DNA of 64,000 nt, from positions 2,399,041 through 2,463,040 of the forward strand of contig NZ_CP087952.1 in the NCBI RefSeq assembly GCF_028752835.1, given 5' to 3'. Within the stretch, counting starts at the first letter, position 1, and each line of letters starts with the position of its first letter. A model generated the notes under the pieces. It searched no databases and was not told the origin of the DNA. It saw only the letters and a list, made by a program, of their open reading frames with translations. This document shows positions 8,154 to 17,646 of this stretch, piece by piece. The stretch comes from Desulfosarcina sp. BuS5 (GTDB lineage Bacteria > Desulfobacterota > Desulfobacteria > Desulfobacterales > BuS5). The position numbers and the translations under genes are program-made.

Positions 8154-9231
8154 GATCCTCCATTTCATCTATACCCTTCAGGGCGGCGGGGCCGAGAAGC
8201 AGTTAAAATACCTTCTTAATACAATGGATACTGATCGGTTTCTTAATGCAGTCTGCTGCGGCAACACTGAAGGAACGGATGACCTTGCTACTGGTGTTGA
8301 AATCTTCGAGATTCCAGGAAAATTCCGCTTTGACCTTAGATGGAGACGGATATTTAAATGCATTAAATCGTGGCGGCCTGATATTATTCATAACTGGCTG
8401 CCTAATGGGTTATGGCCGAGTTTGATACCGTCCTGGTTTTCCGGCACTCCCTGCTATGTTGCGTCATATAGAAATTATTATAAGATTAATCGGTTGCAGG
8501 ATGCCATTGAAACTGCAGGGTTCTGTTTAAGTAATAGAATCGTGTCTAATTCCGGCTCTATGGGATTTCCATACAAGAACATTTTTGCTTTAAAAAAAGG
8601 GGTTGTTATACCTAACGGTGTCGATCTGGCTCATATTGGCTGCCTGGAATCATTCGATATTTCCAGGCTCGGAATTGATAATCAAAAACCGGTGATCCTT
8701 TATGCAGGAAGACTTGTAGAACATAAAAATATTCAGGTACTGCTAAATGCTGTTTCTTTATTAAAAGATGAAGGGATTGCTATAACGCTTTTGCTTTGCG
8801 GAACAGGAAATTATTCAAATAATCTGCAACAAATATCTCATAAACTTGGCATAAAAAATCAGGTTCTCTTTGCTGGATATCGTGATGATGTGTTAAGGAT
8901 TATGAAAAGTTGCGATATGCTGTTACTGCCCTCTTTTTATGAGGGAATGCCTAACGTTGTTTTTGAAGCAATGGCGACAGGTATTCCTGTGATTGCAAGT
9001 GACATCAAAGCGCATAATAAGTGGATAACACATAAAAAAACCGGACTTCTTTTTTGTCCGAATGACCACCAGGATCTTGCTGATAATATTAAACAAATTT
9101 TAAACGAGCCTGAAACAACAAAAAAGAAGCGTCTTGCCGCCGCTCGCAGCATCGTAAACAAATTGAGCCTTATTAAAATGGCAGGGGCTTATGAAGCTTT
9201 TTATAAAGATTGTTTAAAAACGGCTCATTAA
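8143..9231 (+). CDS. GT4-family glycosyltransferase
   Basis: A 362-residue GT-B enzyme of the GT4 family. It has the N-terminal TLQGGGAEKQLKYLLN loop, the central VILYAGRLVEHKN strand, and EGMPNVVFEAMATGIPVIASD carrying the E-x7-E donor site. ATG 8143 begins right before the first beta strand and overlaps the previous gene by 11 bp; an in-frame ATG at 8107 would lengthen the overlap and add residues outside the fold. It is probably the second of three sequential GT4 steps of the same glycan. Confidence 0.87.
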   Translation: MKNRILHFIYTLQGGGAEKQLKYLLNTMDTDRFLNAVCCGNTEGTDDLATGVEIFEIPGKFRFDLRWRRIFKCIKSWRPDIIHNWLPNGLWPSLIPSWFSGTPCYVASYRNYYKINRLQDAIETAGFCLSNRIVSNSGSMGFPYKNIFALKKGVVIPNGVDLAHIGCLESFDISRLGIDNQKPVILYAGRLVEHKNIQVLLNAVSLLKDEGIAITLLLCGTGNYSNNLQQISHKLGIKNQVLFAGYRDDVLRIMKSCDMLLLPSFYEGMPNVVFEAMATGIPVIASDIKAHNKWITHKKTGLLFCPNDHQDLADNIKQILNEPETTKKKRLAAARSIVNKLSLIKMAGAYEAFYKDCLKTAH

Positions 9232-9242
9232 CAAACGAATAT

Positions 9243-10409
9243 ATGAAAATAATTCACGTTGTTGCTTCACTGGATCCCGCACAGGGCGGCCCTGCCAGGA
9301 GCATGCCCAGTCTTGCCGCGGCCCAGGCAAAACTTGGGCATGATGTAACTCTATTTTATAATGCAGCGCCTGGTCGCATGGAGGATATTAAAGTTGCGAC
9401 CGCCTCAATTCCTCATTTTGACCTTGTCAACACTGTAACCTGCCCTCAGCCTGACGGCCTGGAAAAATTGACTGGAAACAGAGCCGGACGCATATTTAAA
9501 ACCATCCTGGATAAAAATGCTGTTATCCATATCCATGGCTTATGGCTTCCGATTTTACAAAAAGCCGCATCACTTTCAATAAAGCAGGGAGCTAAATATA
9601 TCATTGCTCCAAGGGGCATGCTGAATCCCTGGAGTTTGAATCAAAAAAGCTGGAAAAAAAGATTGGCATTGCATTTAGTCTGGAGGCGTATTTTAAATCA
9701 TGCCTTTTTTCTGCATGTGCTGAATGCTGATGAGAAAAAATTTATCACGTCTCTTAACCTTAACTGTCCTATGGAAATAATTCCAAACGGAATTTTTCCG
9801 GAAGAATTAAATAATCTTCCTCCTGAAAACAGATTCTACAATTTTTTTCCAAGGATAAAGAATAGGCCTTATATCCTTTTTTTGGGCAGGCTGCATGAAA
9901 TGAAAGGCCTTGATTATCTTGCGGAAGCATTTAACGAATTTGTTAAAAAGAATAATGATGTAGATCTGGTGGTCGCCGGCCCCGATGAAGGCGCAAGGGA
10001 TAATTTTGAGAAACAGATTGATCATTATGGCATAAAAAAAAGAGTACATCTGGTGGGGCCTCTTTATGGAGTAAAAAAATATGCGGCTTTTGTTGATGCA
10101 AAATGTTTTTGCCAGCCAAGCCGGGAGGAGGGTTTCAGCATGGCCTCAGCGGAAGCAATGGGATGCGGTCTGCCGGTTGTTATTTCAAAAAATTGCCATT
10201 TCCCCGAAGTTGCAGAGGCTGGAGCGGGGGAGGTTGTCGATCTTGATGCAAAAGCAATCAGCAGGGCTTTGCACAGGGTTTTGGGCAATGAAGATGAAAG
10301 AGTGAAAATGGGTGAAGTAGCACAAAAGTTGGTTCTTTCTCGTTTTACCTGGCCGAATATAGCCAAAGGGACTATTGCTGCCTATAAACGTGGATCTGCG
10401 AATAAATAG
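9243..10409 (+). CDS. GT4-family glycosyltransferase
   Basis: A 388-residue GT4 enzyme. The N-terminus has the DPAQGGPARS loop and an IHIHGLWLP segment common in WcaI/WcaL-like transferases. The C-terminal half has YILFLGRLHEMKGLDYL, then SREEGFSMASAEAMGCGLPVV with the donor-site acidic residues. ATG 9243 follows the previous stop by 11 bp. A start at 9210 would sit inside the upstream gene and is not needed. It is moderately similar in layout to the other two GT4 proteins but is clearly a separate gene, not a duplicate. Confidence 0.87.
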   Translation: MKIIHVVASLDPAQGGPARSMPSLAAAQAKLGHDVTLFYNAAPGRMEDIKVATASIPHFDLVNTVTCPQPDGLEKLTGNRAGRIFKTILDKNAVIHIHGLWLPILQKAASLSIKQGAKYIIAPRGMLNPWSLNQKSWKKRLALHLVWRRILNHAFFLHVLNADEKKFITSLNLNCPMEIIPNGIFPEELNNLPPENRFYNFFPRIKNRPYILFLGRLHEMKGLDYLAEAFNEFVKKNNDVDLVVAGPDEGARDNFEKQIDHYGIKKRVHLVGPLYGVKKYAAFVDAKCFCQPSREEGFSMASAEAMGCGLPVVISKNCHFPEVAEAGAGEVVDLDAKAISRALHRVLGNEDERVKMGEVAQKLVLSRFTWPNIAKGTIAAYKRGSANK

Positions 10410-10449
10410 CGATCTCGGTGGGATATATGATAATTCAGGAGCGTAGTGC

Positions 10450-10995
10450 TTGAGACTCGATTTGTTTGACAATACAGACGTTTTTACAAGGGGCAGGCCC
10501 GCCTGGGTAGAGATGGTATGGCTGGTGGTGCAGGCCTTTTTTGTAAATTCATGGATTCCGGGTTCTCTTCATAGAATCTTTTTTTTGCGTATTTTTGGAG
10601 CCAAAATAGGAAAAGGGGTAGTTATCAAACCCGGAGTCAGGGTGAAATTTCCCTGGCGTCTTGCGATAGGAGATTATTCCTGGATTGGAGAAGATGTTTG
10701 GATAGATAATCTGGCCCAGGTAAATATAGGCAATCACTGTTGCATTTCTCAGGATGTTTATATTTGTACCGGCAACCATGATTGGGAAAATGAGAGATTC
10801 AGCCTTATATCAAGCCCTGTTACAGTGAAGGATAAGGTCTGGCTCTGCGCTAAATCTGTAGTAGGGCCAGGCATTATGGTGAATGAGGGCGCTGTGCTGG
10901 GACTTTCAAGCCTTGCAGTTAATGACCTTAATCCATGGTCTGTTTATAAAGGGGTCCCCGCAAAATTGTCCAGTAAAAGAAACAAACAGGCTTGA
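10450..10995 (+). CDS. WcaF-type hexapeptide-repeat acetyltransferase
   Basis: A 181-residue left-handed beta-helix acyltransferase. The imperfect hexapeptide repeats run from about residue 50 (IGKGVVIKPGVRVKF, LAIGDYSWIGEDVWI, VNIGNHCCISQDVYI). They are followed by the TGNHDWENERF loop with the likely catalytic histidine, and by VWLCAKSVVGPGIMVNEGAVLG. This matches WcaF-like enzymes that O-acetylate capsule sugars with acetyl-CoA. The start is TTG at 10450, preceded by an AGGAG ribosome site. The gene sits among glycosyltransferases, consistent with acetylation of the same glycan. Confidence 0.85.
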   Translation: MRLDLFDNTDVFTRGRPAWVEMVWLVVQAFFVNSWIPGSLHRIFFLRIFGAKIGKGVVIKPGVRVKFPWRLAIGDYSWIGEDVWIDNLAQVNIGNHCCISQDVYICTGNHDWENERFSLISSPVTVKDKVWLCAKSVVGPGIMVNEGAVLGLSSLAVNDLNPWSVYKGVPAKLSSKRNKQA

Positions 10996-11055
10996 TTTTA
11001 ATAAGAGCCCCTGTTTTTATTATAAATTTGGTATTAATATGCTGGTCGTAATTTT

Positions 11056-11805
11056 ATGAAAATATCAGTAATCACTGTTTGCCGTAATGCTGAGGCCACA
11101 ATCTCGGACACGTTATTTTCCGTGCAGGAACAGTCTTATAACAATATTGAACATATTCTGATTGACGGAGCTTCTTCTGATGGAACTGCAGATATAATTC
11201 GCAAGCATGAAAGACGGCTGGCTTACTGGGTCTCCGAGCCGGATCAAGGAATCTATGATGCCATGAACAAAGGAATTCAGCAGGCTACAGGTGATCTGGT
11301 CGGGTTTTTGAATGCCGATGATATATTTGCAAATAATATGGTGTTGGAATGGATTGCCAAAGCTTTCTCGGAGAGAGATATAAGCGCTTGTTATGGTGAC
11401 CTTATTTATGTTGACCATACAGACTTAAGCCGGGTAGTGCGCTATTACAGGAGCAAATATTTTACTCCCGCAAGGATTGCATGCGGAGTCATGCCTGCCC
11501 ATCCGACTCTTTATCTAAAAAATGATATTTTTAAAAAATTTGGTCTTTTTAAAACAGATTACCGTATTGCGGCGGATTTTGAATTTATTGCCAGGATATT
11601 CGGCAAGCAGATGATTAAGTTTCACTATATCCCCAGAGTGTTGGTAAAAATGAGAATGGGCGGGATAAGCACCAGGAGTATAAAAAGTAATTTTATTCTA
11701 AATCAAGAGATATTTAGAGCCTGTTGTGAAAATAATATCCCGACAAGCTTGTTCAAGGTTTATTCAAAGTATTTTAGAAAGATTTTTGAGTTGGTACAGA
11801 GGTGA
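11056..11805 (+). CDS. GT2-family glycosyltransferase (WcaE-like)
   Basis: A 249-residue GT-A glycosyltransferase. It starts MKISVITVCRNAEATI and carries the HILIDGASSDGTADI segment and the FLNADD metal site, with the preceding SEPDQGIYDAMNKGI block seen in WcaE/colanic-acid-type enzymes. It should be cytoplasmic or peripheral and transfer a sugar to the growing lipid-linked oligosaccharide. It lies directly before the nucleotide-sugar epimerase and after the acetyltransferase. Confidence 0.87.
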   Translation: MKISVITVCRNAEATISDTLFSVQEQSYNNIEHILIDGASSDGTADIIRKHERRLAYWVSEPDQGIYDAMNKGIQQATGDLVGFLNADDIFANNMVLEWIAKAFSERDISACYGDLIYVDHTDLSRVVRYYRSKYFTPARIACGVMPAHPTLYLKNDIFKKFGLFKTDYRIAADFEFIARIFGKQMIKFHYIPRVLVKMRMGGISTRSIKSNFILNQEIFRACCENNIPTSLFKVYSKYFRKIFELVQR

Positions 11806-11836
11806 GACTTTTTGTAAAAATCTCAAACGGCATTTT

Positions 11837-12796
11837 ATGAACATACTTGTAACCGGCGCTAATGGTTTTATAGGACAGGCATTGTGCGCAAGATTATGCG
11901 CCGATGCCCGGCACGTGCGAGGCGCTGTCAGATCGCCGCAAAAAGCGGAAACCCTTCCAAAAAAAGTATCTCCGGTTATAGTAAAATCAATCGGGCCTCA
12001 AACCGACTGGTCTGAAGCCCTGACCGGCATCGACACGGTGGTTCATCTTGCTGCGCGGGCGCATGTGCTGAAAGATGCGGCCGCAGATCCTCTTACAGCA
12101 TTTCGGGAGGTAAACCTTAAAGGCACGGCGCGTCTTGCCGGGATGGCGGCGCAGTCCGGTGTAAGGCGCTTTATTTATATGAGTTCAGTCAAGGCCTGCG
12201 GTGAAAACAGGGGATTGCCATATTCCGAAGATGATCAGCCTGAGCCTCAAGATCCATATGGTATCAGCAAATGGGAAGCAGAGCAGGCCCTGCATGAAAT
12301 TTCAGAAAAGACAGGCATGGAGGTTGTTGTTATCAGACCGCCGCTGGTATACGGGCCCGGCATAAAAGCCAATTTTTTAAGTCTTTTCAAAATTATTGAA
12401 CGGGGCATTCCTTTACCATTGGCAGGTGTTGAAAACCGTCGCAGTTTAATCTACCTGGAAAATCTGGTTGACGCTGTTTTAAAATGCATTCTTCATCCAA
12501 AAGCATCCGGGAAGACTTATTTTGTGAGTGACGGGGTCGATCTTTCAACCCCTGAACTGATCAGGAAGATTGCCGCTGCTATGGGGAAGCCGGCGCGCCT
12601 TTTTTACTCACCCTCTTTTTTGCTGAAAGCGGCAGGAATGTTTTCAGGCAAATCCGGGCAGGTTGACCGCCTTACAGGATCACTTACGGTTGACAGTGAT
12701 AAAATCCAAAGGGCATTAGGGTGGAAAGCAAATTATACTATTGACCAGGGACTATCAGAAACTGCAAAGTGGTATTTAAAAATAAAGGATGCTTAA
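11837..12796 (+). CDS. NAD-dependent nucleotide-sugar epimerase/dehydratase (WbpV-like)
   Basis: A 319-residue extended SDR. It has the TGANGFIG dinucleotide motif at the N-terminus, a MSSVKACGE strand with the catalytic serine and a YGISK Tyr-Lys pair, followed by VIRPPLVYGPG. This subfamily acts on UDP-sugars, and in O-antigen loci members are commonly paired with a WbpL-type phosphoglycosyl transferase. Here that partner is present at 15193 but displaced by 2.4 kb. ATG 11837 is chosen because the Rossmann strand begins there. Base composition is richer in GC than the neighbouring GT genes. Confidence 0.85.
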   Translation: MNILVTGANGFIGQALCARLCADARHVRGAVRSPQKAETLPKKVSPVIVKSIGPQTDWSEALTGIDTVVHLAARAHVLKDAAADPLTAFREVNLKGTARLAGMAAQSGVRRFIYMSSVKACGENRGLPYSEDDQPEPQDPYGISKWEAEQALHEISEKTGMEVVVIRPPLVYGPGIKANFLSLFKIIERGIPLPLAGVENRRSLIYLENLVDAVLKCILHPKASGKTYFVSDGVDLSTPELIRKIAAAMGKPARLFYSPSFLLKAAGMFSGKSGQVDRLTGSLTVDSDKIQRALGWKANYTIDQGLSETAKWYLKIKDA

Positions 12797-12799
12797 ACC

Positions 12800-14392
12800 A
12801 TGCAGAAATTACCCATTGGGATATCCACATTCAAAGAGATTCGGAAAAAGTATGGATATTATGTCGATAAAACTTTGCTTTTAAAAAAACTGGTTGATAA
12901 TGGAAAATATTATTTTATGGCGCGCCCGCGGCGGTTTGGCAAGAGTTTGTTTATTGATACGCTGAAGCAGGCTTTTTTAGCCGAAAAAAAATATTTCAAG
13001 GGTTTGTTTTTAGAGCAAAACTGGGATTGGGCACAGAAATATCCGGTTATTCATATCAGTTTTGGGGCGGGTGTGATTCAATCCGCCCGGCACTTGAATG
13101 AAGTGATAAACTATAACATGGATAAACACTATGCTGTTTATAAAATAACCAACCGATATAAATCGCCTGACATAAAATTTCATGAATTAATTAAAATTCT
13201 GCATGAGAAATACCAGCAGCAGGTCGTTATCCTGATAGATGAGTATGATAAACCGATTCTTGACAATATTACTGAAACAGGTATTGCCCTGGAGATCAGG
13301 GAAGGTCTGAAAAATTTATACTCGGTTATAAAAGATTGTGATGAATTCCTGAAATTTGTTTTTTTTACCGGCGTAAGCAAGTTTTCAAAGGTGAGTCTTT
13401 TCAGCGGTCTTAATAACTTGACCGATATTACCCTGGATCACCGGTATGCCACCCTGTGCGGTTATACCCATCCTGAGCTGATTCATACTTTTAAAGATCG
13501 GCTGGACGGGGTCGATCAGGACAAGATAAAGCTTTGGTATGATGGTTACAGTTTTTTGGGAGAGACTGTTTATAATCCTTATGATATTCTTCTTTACCTG
13601 GATTCCGGGGTTTATAAAAATTACTGGTTTGAAACAGCAACGCCTTCATTTCTGATTAAGCTGATCCGGGAGAGAAAATATTTTGTGCCCAGGATAGAAG
13701 ATATAAAAGCTACTGAAACTCTTTTAAGCAGTTTTGATGTTGATGTTATTGAGCTGGAAACACTTTTGTTTCAGACCGGTTATTTAACTATTACAGGCAG
13801 AAGGCAGGTTGGTGCGAGGGAAATATATGAACTGGGCTATCCCAACCTGGAAGTAAAAATGAGTTTAACCGATTATATTTTGCATTACCTGCTAAAAGAA
13901 ACCTCAAATAAAGAAGATAACAAAATAGCCATATATGAAGCTTTGGTGGAAGCTGATTTTGACAAGCTGCAAACTGTTTTTCATTCCCTGTTCGCTTCAA
14001 TTCCTTATAACTGGTATGTTAATAATGATCTTGATAAATACGAAGGCTATTATGCCTCTATCTTTTATTGCTATTTTGCGGCCTTGGGGATTGACGTAAA
14101 ACCTGAAGATCCCACCAATCATGGCCGAATTGATTTAACTATTAAATTAGACAGGCATATTTATCTGATTGAATTCAAAGTGATTGAATTGGATCAAAAC
14201 AAAAATAAGGCCCTGGCACAGATTAAAACAAAAAAGTATTTTGAAAAATATCAGGCATTGCTCCATTCTGATGACTATAAAATATTCCTGGTCGGCGTTG
14301 ACTTCAGCAGAAATGAAAAAAATATTGTTGGTTTTGAGTGGGAACGGCTGAAAAACTCTTTTTCAGCCTTGTTAAATAAGAATGGGTTTTAA
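12800..14392 (+). CDS. AAA-ATPase-like / PD-(D/E)XK nuclease-like protein
   Basis: A 530-residue protein of the AAA-ATPase_like plus PDDEXK_9 (DUF1703) type. The N-terminal ATPase shows YVDKT, the atypical P-loop RPRRFGKS (residues 42-49) and Walker B VVILIDEYDKP (D147, E148). The C-terminal nuclease-like domain has GRIDLTI followed by YLIEFKV, the D...E-x-K core (about 445-462). These genes are abundant and patchy in Bacteroidetes and Desulfobacterota; their biological role is not established. It begins 3 bp after the epimerase stop, between two genes that normally adjoin, and two broken relatives lie within 4 kb. Apparently intact. Confidence 0.85.
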   Translation: MQKLPIGISTFKEIRKKYGYYVDKTLLLKKLVDNGKYYFMARPRRFGKSLFIDTLKQAFLAEKKYFKGLFLEQNWDWAQKYPVIHISFGAGVIQSARHLNEVINYNMDKHYAVYKITNRYKSPDIKFHELIKILHEKYQQQVVILIDEYDKPILDNITETGIALEIREGLKNLYSVIKDCDEFLKFVFFTGVSKFSKVSLFSGLNNLTDITLDHRYATLCGYTHPELIHTFKDRLDGVDQDKIKLWYDGYSFLGETVYNPYDILLYLDSGVYKNYWFETATPSFLIKLIRERKYFVPRIEDIKATETLLSSFDVDVIELETLLFQTGYLTITGRRQVGAREIYELGYPNLEVKMSLTDYILHYLLKETSNKEDNKIAIYEALVEADFDKLQTVFHSLFASIPYNWYVNNDLDKYEGYYASIFYCYFAALGIDVKPEDPTNHGRIDLTIKLDRHIYLIEFKVIELDQNKNKALAQIKTKKYFEKYQALLHSDDYKIFLVGVDFSRNEKNIVGFEWERLKNSFSALLNKNGF

Positions 14393-14507
14393 TAATTTTA
14401 TTGCATCATTTTAATATGTTACGATATATAGAACTATCCGGAATTAACAATGCCGATTTTTTAAAACGAATAACAATGTAACCCGTTGTTTTCATAAGGG
14501 TTTAACA

Positions 14508-15091
14508 ATGAAATTTCCATACGGTATCAGTGATTTTCAAAAGCTTGTTACAAAGGGTTATTTTTACTGTGACAGAACAGACAAAATACCCTTGCTTGAA
14601 AAATCGGATTTCCAGTTGTTCATCCGTCCCAGGCGTTTTGGCAAGAGCCTTGTTCTTTCCATGCTGGAGAACTACTATGATGTGGCGAAAAAGGATGAGT
14701 TTGAAAAAATTTTTGGGGGATTGAAGATTGGGAAGAATCCAACTGATCTGCGTAATTCATATTTTATTTTAAGATTCGATTTTTCATGTGTTGATCCCAC
14801 AGGCAGCTCTGAAGATGTCAAAAAGACATGCCGTTGTTTATGATGTTTTAATCGAATTTAAGTTTGTAACCCTGAAAGATGCCGGCATAACCGGTACGCA
14901 GGCAAAAAAGCTTTCTGAAAAACGCATTACCCGGAATTCCCCGAATCCGGCAGGAGCTGGATAACGGTACAAAACAGGTTATTGATTACGGGGAAAAACT
15001 TGAATCAAGGCATAAAAACCTGCGTCTCCTAAAATTTGTAGTTGTTGCTCTTGGTTTTGAAAGAATTTGTTTTAAAAGAGTGGACGGATAA
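14508..15091 (+). pseudogene. Broken AAA-ATPase-like / PDDEXK gene (internal deletion, frameshifts)
   Basis: The first 100 or so codons match the start of the same family: PYGISDFQKL, the YCDRT element and the P-loop RPRRFGKS. The frame then ends at 14843. From about 14826, in another frame, sequence typical of the C-terminal nuclease domain appears (YDVLIEFKFVTL, then AKKLSEK). After a second frame change come the terminal strands (KNLRLLKFVVVALGFERI), with a stop at 15091. The middle of the gene, about 300 codons including Walker B, is missing. This is a decayed second copy, read directly from the three frames. Confidence 0.8.
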
Positions 15092-15192
15092 AAACAACTA
15101 AATCTTGAAATAGCTTTGCAGGTTCGGGTTTGGTTCTGACTCCTGGATTCTTTAAAAGGCAAACCCTGGATGCAAAAAATCATTTTCCTGAT

Positions 15193-16206
15193 ATGAAAAA
15201 AACAGATATTATTTTTTACCTTGCGGCTCTTGTCTCAGGGGGAGCAGGCGCTTGGGTAATGGCGATTTATGGCAACAAAATCGGGTTTTCCGATAATCCT
15301 GGTGAGCGGAGTTCACATAAAAATGTAACACCTAAAGGCGGCGGAATAGGTATTCTGGCCGCTTTTTTATTTTTTTCGGTCGTATTCAATATTGTGTGGA
15401 CTTTCTGGGTGCCGGCGCTGATTATTTCATTGGTCAGTTTTTGGGGGGACAGATCCGATATCCGGCCGGTATTCAGATTGATCGTTCAGTTTTCAGCAGC
15501 CATTATGCTTGTATCCGGAATATGGGGAAGCGATCAAAACCCGATACATGCTTATTTATTACTTTTATTCTGTGCCATATTTATTGCGGGAACTGCCAAT
15601 TGTTACAATTTCATGGATGGGATTAACGGAATCGCGGGAATTACAGGCCTGGCCGGATTCGGGTTGTTATCATTTTATGCTTTCAGGATTGGAGCAAATC
15701 CTGATTATATCAAACTCTCTCTTTGCATGGCTTTTGGCTGCCTTGGATTCCTGCCTTTTAATATACCGAATGCCAGGGTATTCATGGGAGATGTTGGGAG
15801 TGTTCTGCTTGGTTTTGTGTTTTCGGGATTGATGGTCGTATTTTGCAGGAATTGGCTTGATTTTTTTGTGATGACTGCATTTCTTTTACCGTTTTATGCC
15901 GACGGTCTTACTACCATGGCAATAAGGTTTGTCGATGGTGAAAATCTCAGCAAGCCCCATCGCCGCCACCTTTACCAGATTCTGGCCAATGAAGGCGGCA
16001 TGCGGCATTGGAAGGTGTCTGCCGGATACGGATTTATTCAGCTTTTTATTGGAATTTCCATAATTTCACTCTGCAATAAATATGGTCCGGCTGTAATATT
16101 GCTGCTTGTTCTTTATTTTGCCCTTTTTGCATATTTTTCTTGTTTCATTCGAAGAAAAATGGTGCATTTAATTTCATGGCCAGGCTTTAAATCAGATCAA
16201 AGATAA
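15193..16206 (+). CDS. WbpL-type undecaprenyl-phosphate sugar-1-phosphate transferase
   Basis: A 337-residue polytopic membrane enzyme of the MraY/WecA superfamily. It has about ten hydrophobic helices, the NFMDGINGIAG motif with catalytic aspartate, the FMGDVGSVLLGF motif and the HRRHLYQIL signature characteristic of WbpL-like proteins. It would load a HexNAc-1-phosphate on undecaprenyl phosphate, starting a glycan chain. ATG 15193 is chosen; an upstream in-frame ATG at 15130 would add residues lacking homology. The last residues (after about residue 330) are encoded by sequence that in another frame reads as a PDDEXK fragment, so the natural C-terminus may be altered. Confidence 0.87.
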   Translation: MKKTDIIFYLAALVSGGAGAWVMAIYGNKIGFSDNPGERSSHKNVTPKGGGIGILAAFLFFSVVFNIVWTFWVPALIISLVSFWGDRSDIRPVFRLIVQFSAAIMLVSGIWGSDQNPIHAYLLLLFCAIFIAGTANCYNFMDGINGIAGITGLAGFGLLSFYAFRIGANPDYIKLSLCMAFGCLGFLPFNIPNARVFMGDVGSVLLGFVFSGLMVVFCRNWLDFFVMTAFLLPFYADGLTTMAIRFVDGENLSKPHRRHLYQILANEGGMRHWKVSAGYGFIQLFIGISIISLCNKYGPAVILLLVLYFALFAYFSCFIRRKMVHLISWPGFKSDQR

Positions 16207-16315
16207 AAAATATTTTGAAAAATATCAGGAAATGAACAAGGAAGTTTATCTCTTCGGGGTTGAATTTACCAACCGGAATGTTGGGGACTGGTTGCTTGAG
16301 AAAATGCGCCTATGA
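16181..16315 (+). pseudogene. 3-prime remnant of a third AAA-ATPase-like / PDDEXK gene
   Basis: Read in the frame beginning at 16181, 44 codons before a TGA give ALNQIKDKKYFEKYQ, then VYLFGVEFTNRNVGDWLLEK. This is closely similar to the C-terminal end of the intact protein at 12800 (ALAQIKTKKYFEKYQ, then FLVGVDFSRN). It overlaps the last 26 bp of the wbpL-like gene in a different frame. Only the tail of the gene is present, so this is a recombination scar. The rest of the gap to 16449 shows nothing recognisable. Confidence 0.7.
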
Positions 16316-16449
16316 AAGCCCACCTTAAAAAAATATAGGAGATATACGGTTAGACACATAAGTGGAGACAAAAAACTTAGAAAACAGCTTATGCAGATAG
16401 AAAAGAAGGTTGAAATTGTCAAGAGTGTACCCCTTGACCCCATACTATG

Positions 16450-17208
16450 CTACGCTATCATGCCAAAAAGCCAGAGGGGTATTTTGCGAACATCTGTAGT
16501 GTAGTCAATATCAATGACCAAATAGCTCTTTTGTACATCTTTGATTTGTTTAAAGGTTTTATCTCTTCCGCCGATTTCAAAAAAAGTATCCTTTACCCTG
16601 AAATCCCCGATATCTGAATAGTAAATATCGGAAAAGCAACTTGCAAAAAAAGTCTCTCTGATCGTTCCGACCTCCACATCCATGCCGAATTCGTCGGCAT
16701 AGGCATGGAGAATATTGGTATTATCAAAGAGCAGTTTTGCCGGTTTTCTGGATATCCGGGTCGAATATTTTTTTATGGGTTGAAAAATTTTCGAATCTTT
16801 GAGCATGTCCAGGTAAATACTCAACGTGGGATGGGTGATACCAAGTTCCAGAGATAATTTTGACACATTGACTTTATAGGGCACCCTTGATTCGATTAAT
16901 TTCGCAATGAGTTTTTTGAATATACGGGTCTGAAGATAATCTATTTTATGGCAGGACGGAATATCTTCATTAATGATCTTCTGCAGGGCATTAAAAAGCT
17001 TGTTTTTGAATTCATCCTTATCCTCCATAAAAAATGGATATGCCCCATATTTCAGATAATCTTTAAAATCACTGTAAATGTTGGACTGTGACAATGCCAG
17101 ATCAAGGCTGATTTCCGAGCCCCGGTTTAAGATCTCTTCCAGAGGCTGAACAGGCAATTTGCAGCCTCTGCTGAGATCAAGATATTCATTAAAACTCAAT
17201 ATATCCAT
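16450..17208 (-). pseudogene. N-terminally truncated DUF4143-type ATPase
   Basis: 252 codons remain of an AAA_14/DUF4143 ATP-binding protein, a family normally about 380-400 residues. What is left starts near the LSFNEYLDL element that follows the ATPase domain. It continues with the winged-helix-like segment (VNVSKLSLELGITHPTLSIY) and the terminal restriction-like domain (FFEIGGRDKTFKQIKDVQKSYLVIDID). The whole P-loop half is absent. Upstream on the minus strand, a good ribosome site (GGAG) precedes an ATG at about 17282, but that short frame closes after 25 codons. I read this as a decayed gene; a functional short form cannot be excluded. Confidence 0.6.
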
Positions 17209-17646
17209 CGAACAAAAGCATCGGGTATGAACTGAACAATCCTTGCCTGTTTGTTTCTAAAATAATTTAGCATAATTATCTCCTTTCGACTTTTGAATTA
17301 TAATGCTCAAGTATGCTTTAGGATTTAACTGTACCTGGACGTACTTGCGGAACGTCCATTGTTTTTATTGGTTTCTTTGTCAGGCAAAATAAAAAAACTG
17401 TCATTGATGAGGCTGCATTGAAATTATTTATGTGACGATCTATAGACCTTGTAAGTTCCACTATAGAACCCGACACTTTCTCCTTTCAAAATGATAGAAA
17501 AAAGTGTTACCTTATCGTAACCTGTTTTGTTTGATTTCTTATTATAAATTACAGCTAATAGCTTTAAACCCTGGTTTAGAAAAAAACTGGAAATAGTTAT
17601 TTTATCAACATGATATATACTTGTAGTTGAGGCACTAAGTAAAAAA
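17209..17646. other. Intergenic region, 438 bp
   Basis: Between the truncated ATPase and the WecA-like gene. It holds a 25-codon minus-strand frame with a ribosome site near 17282 that probably belongs to the decayed ATPase. AT-rich sequence before 17647 must contain the promoter of the following EPS genes. No RNA gene or clear terminator was recognised. Confidence 0.4.
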
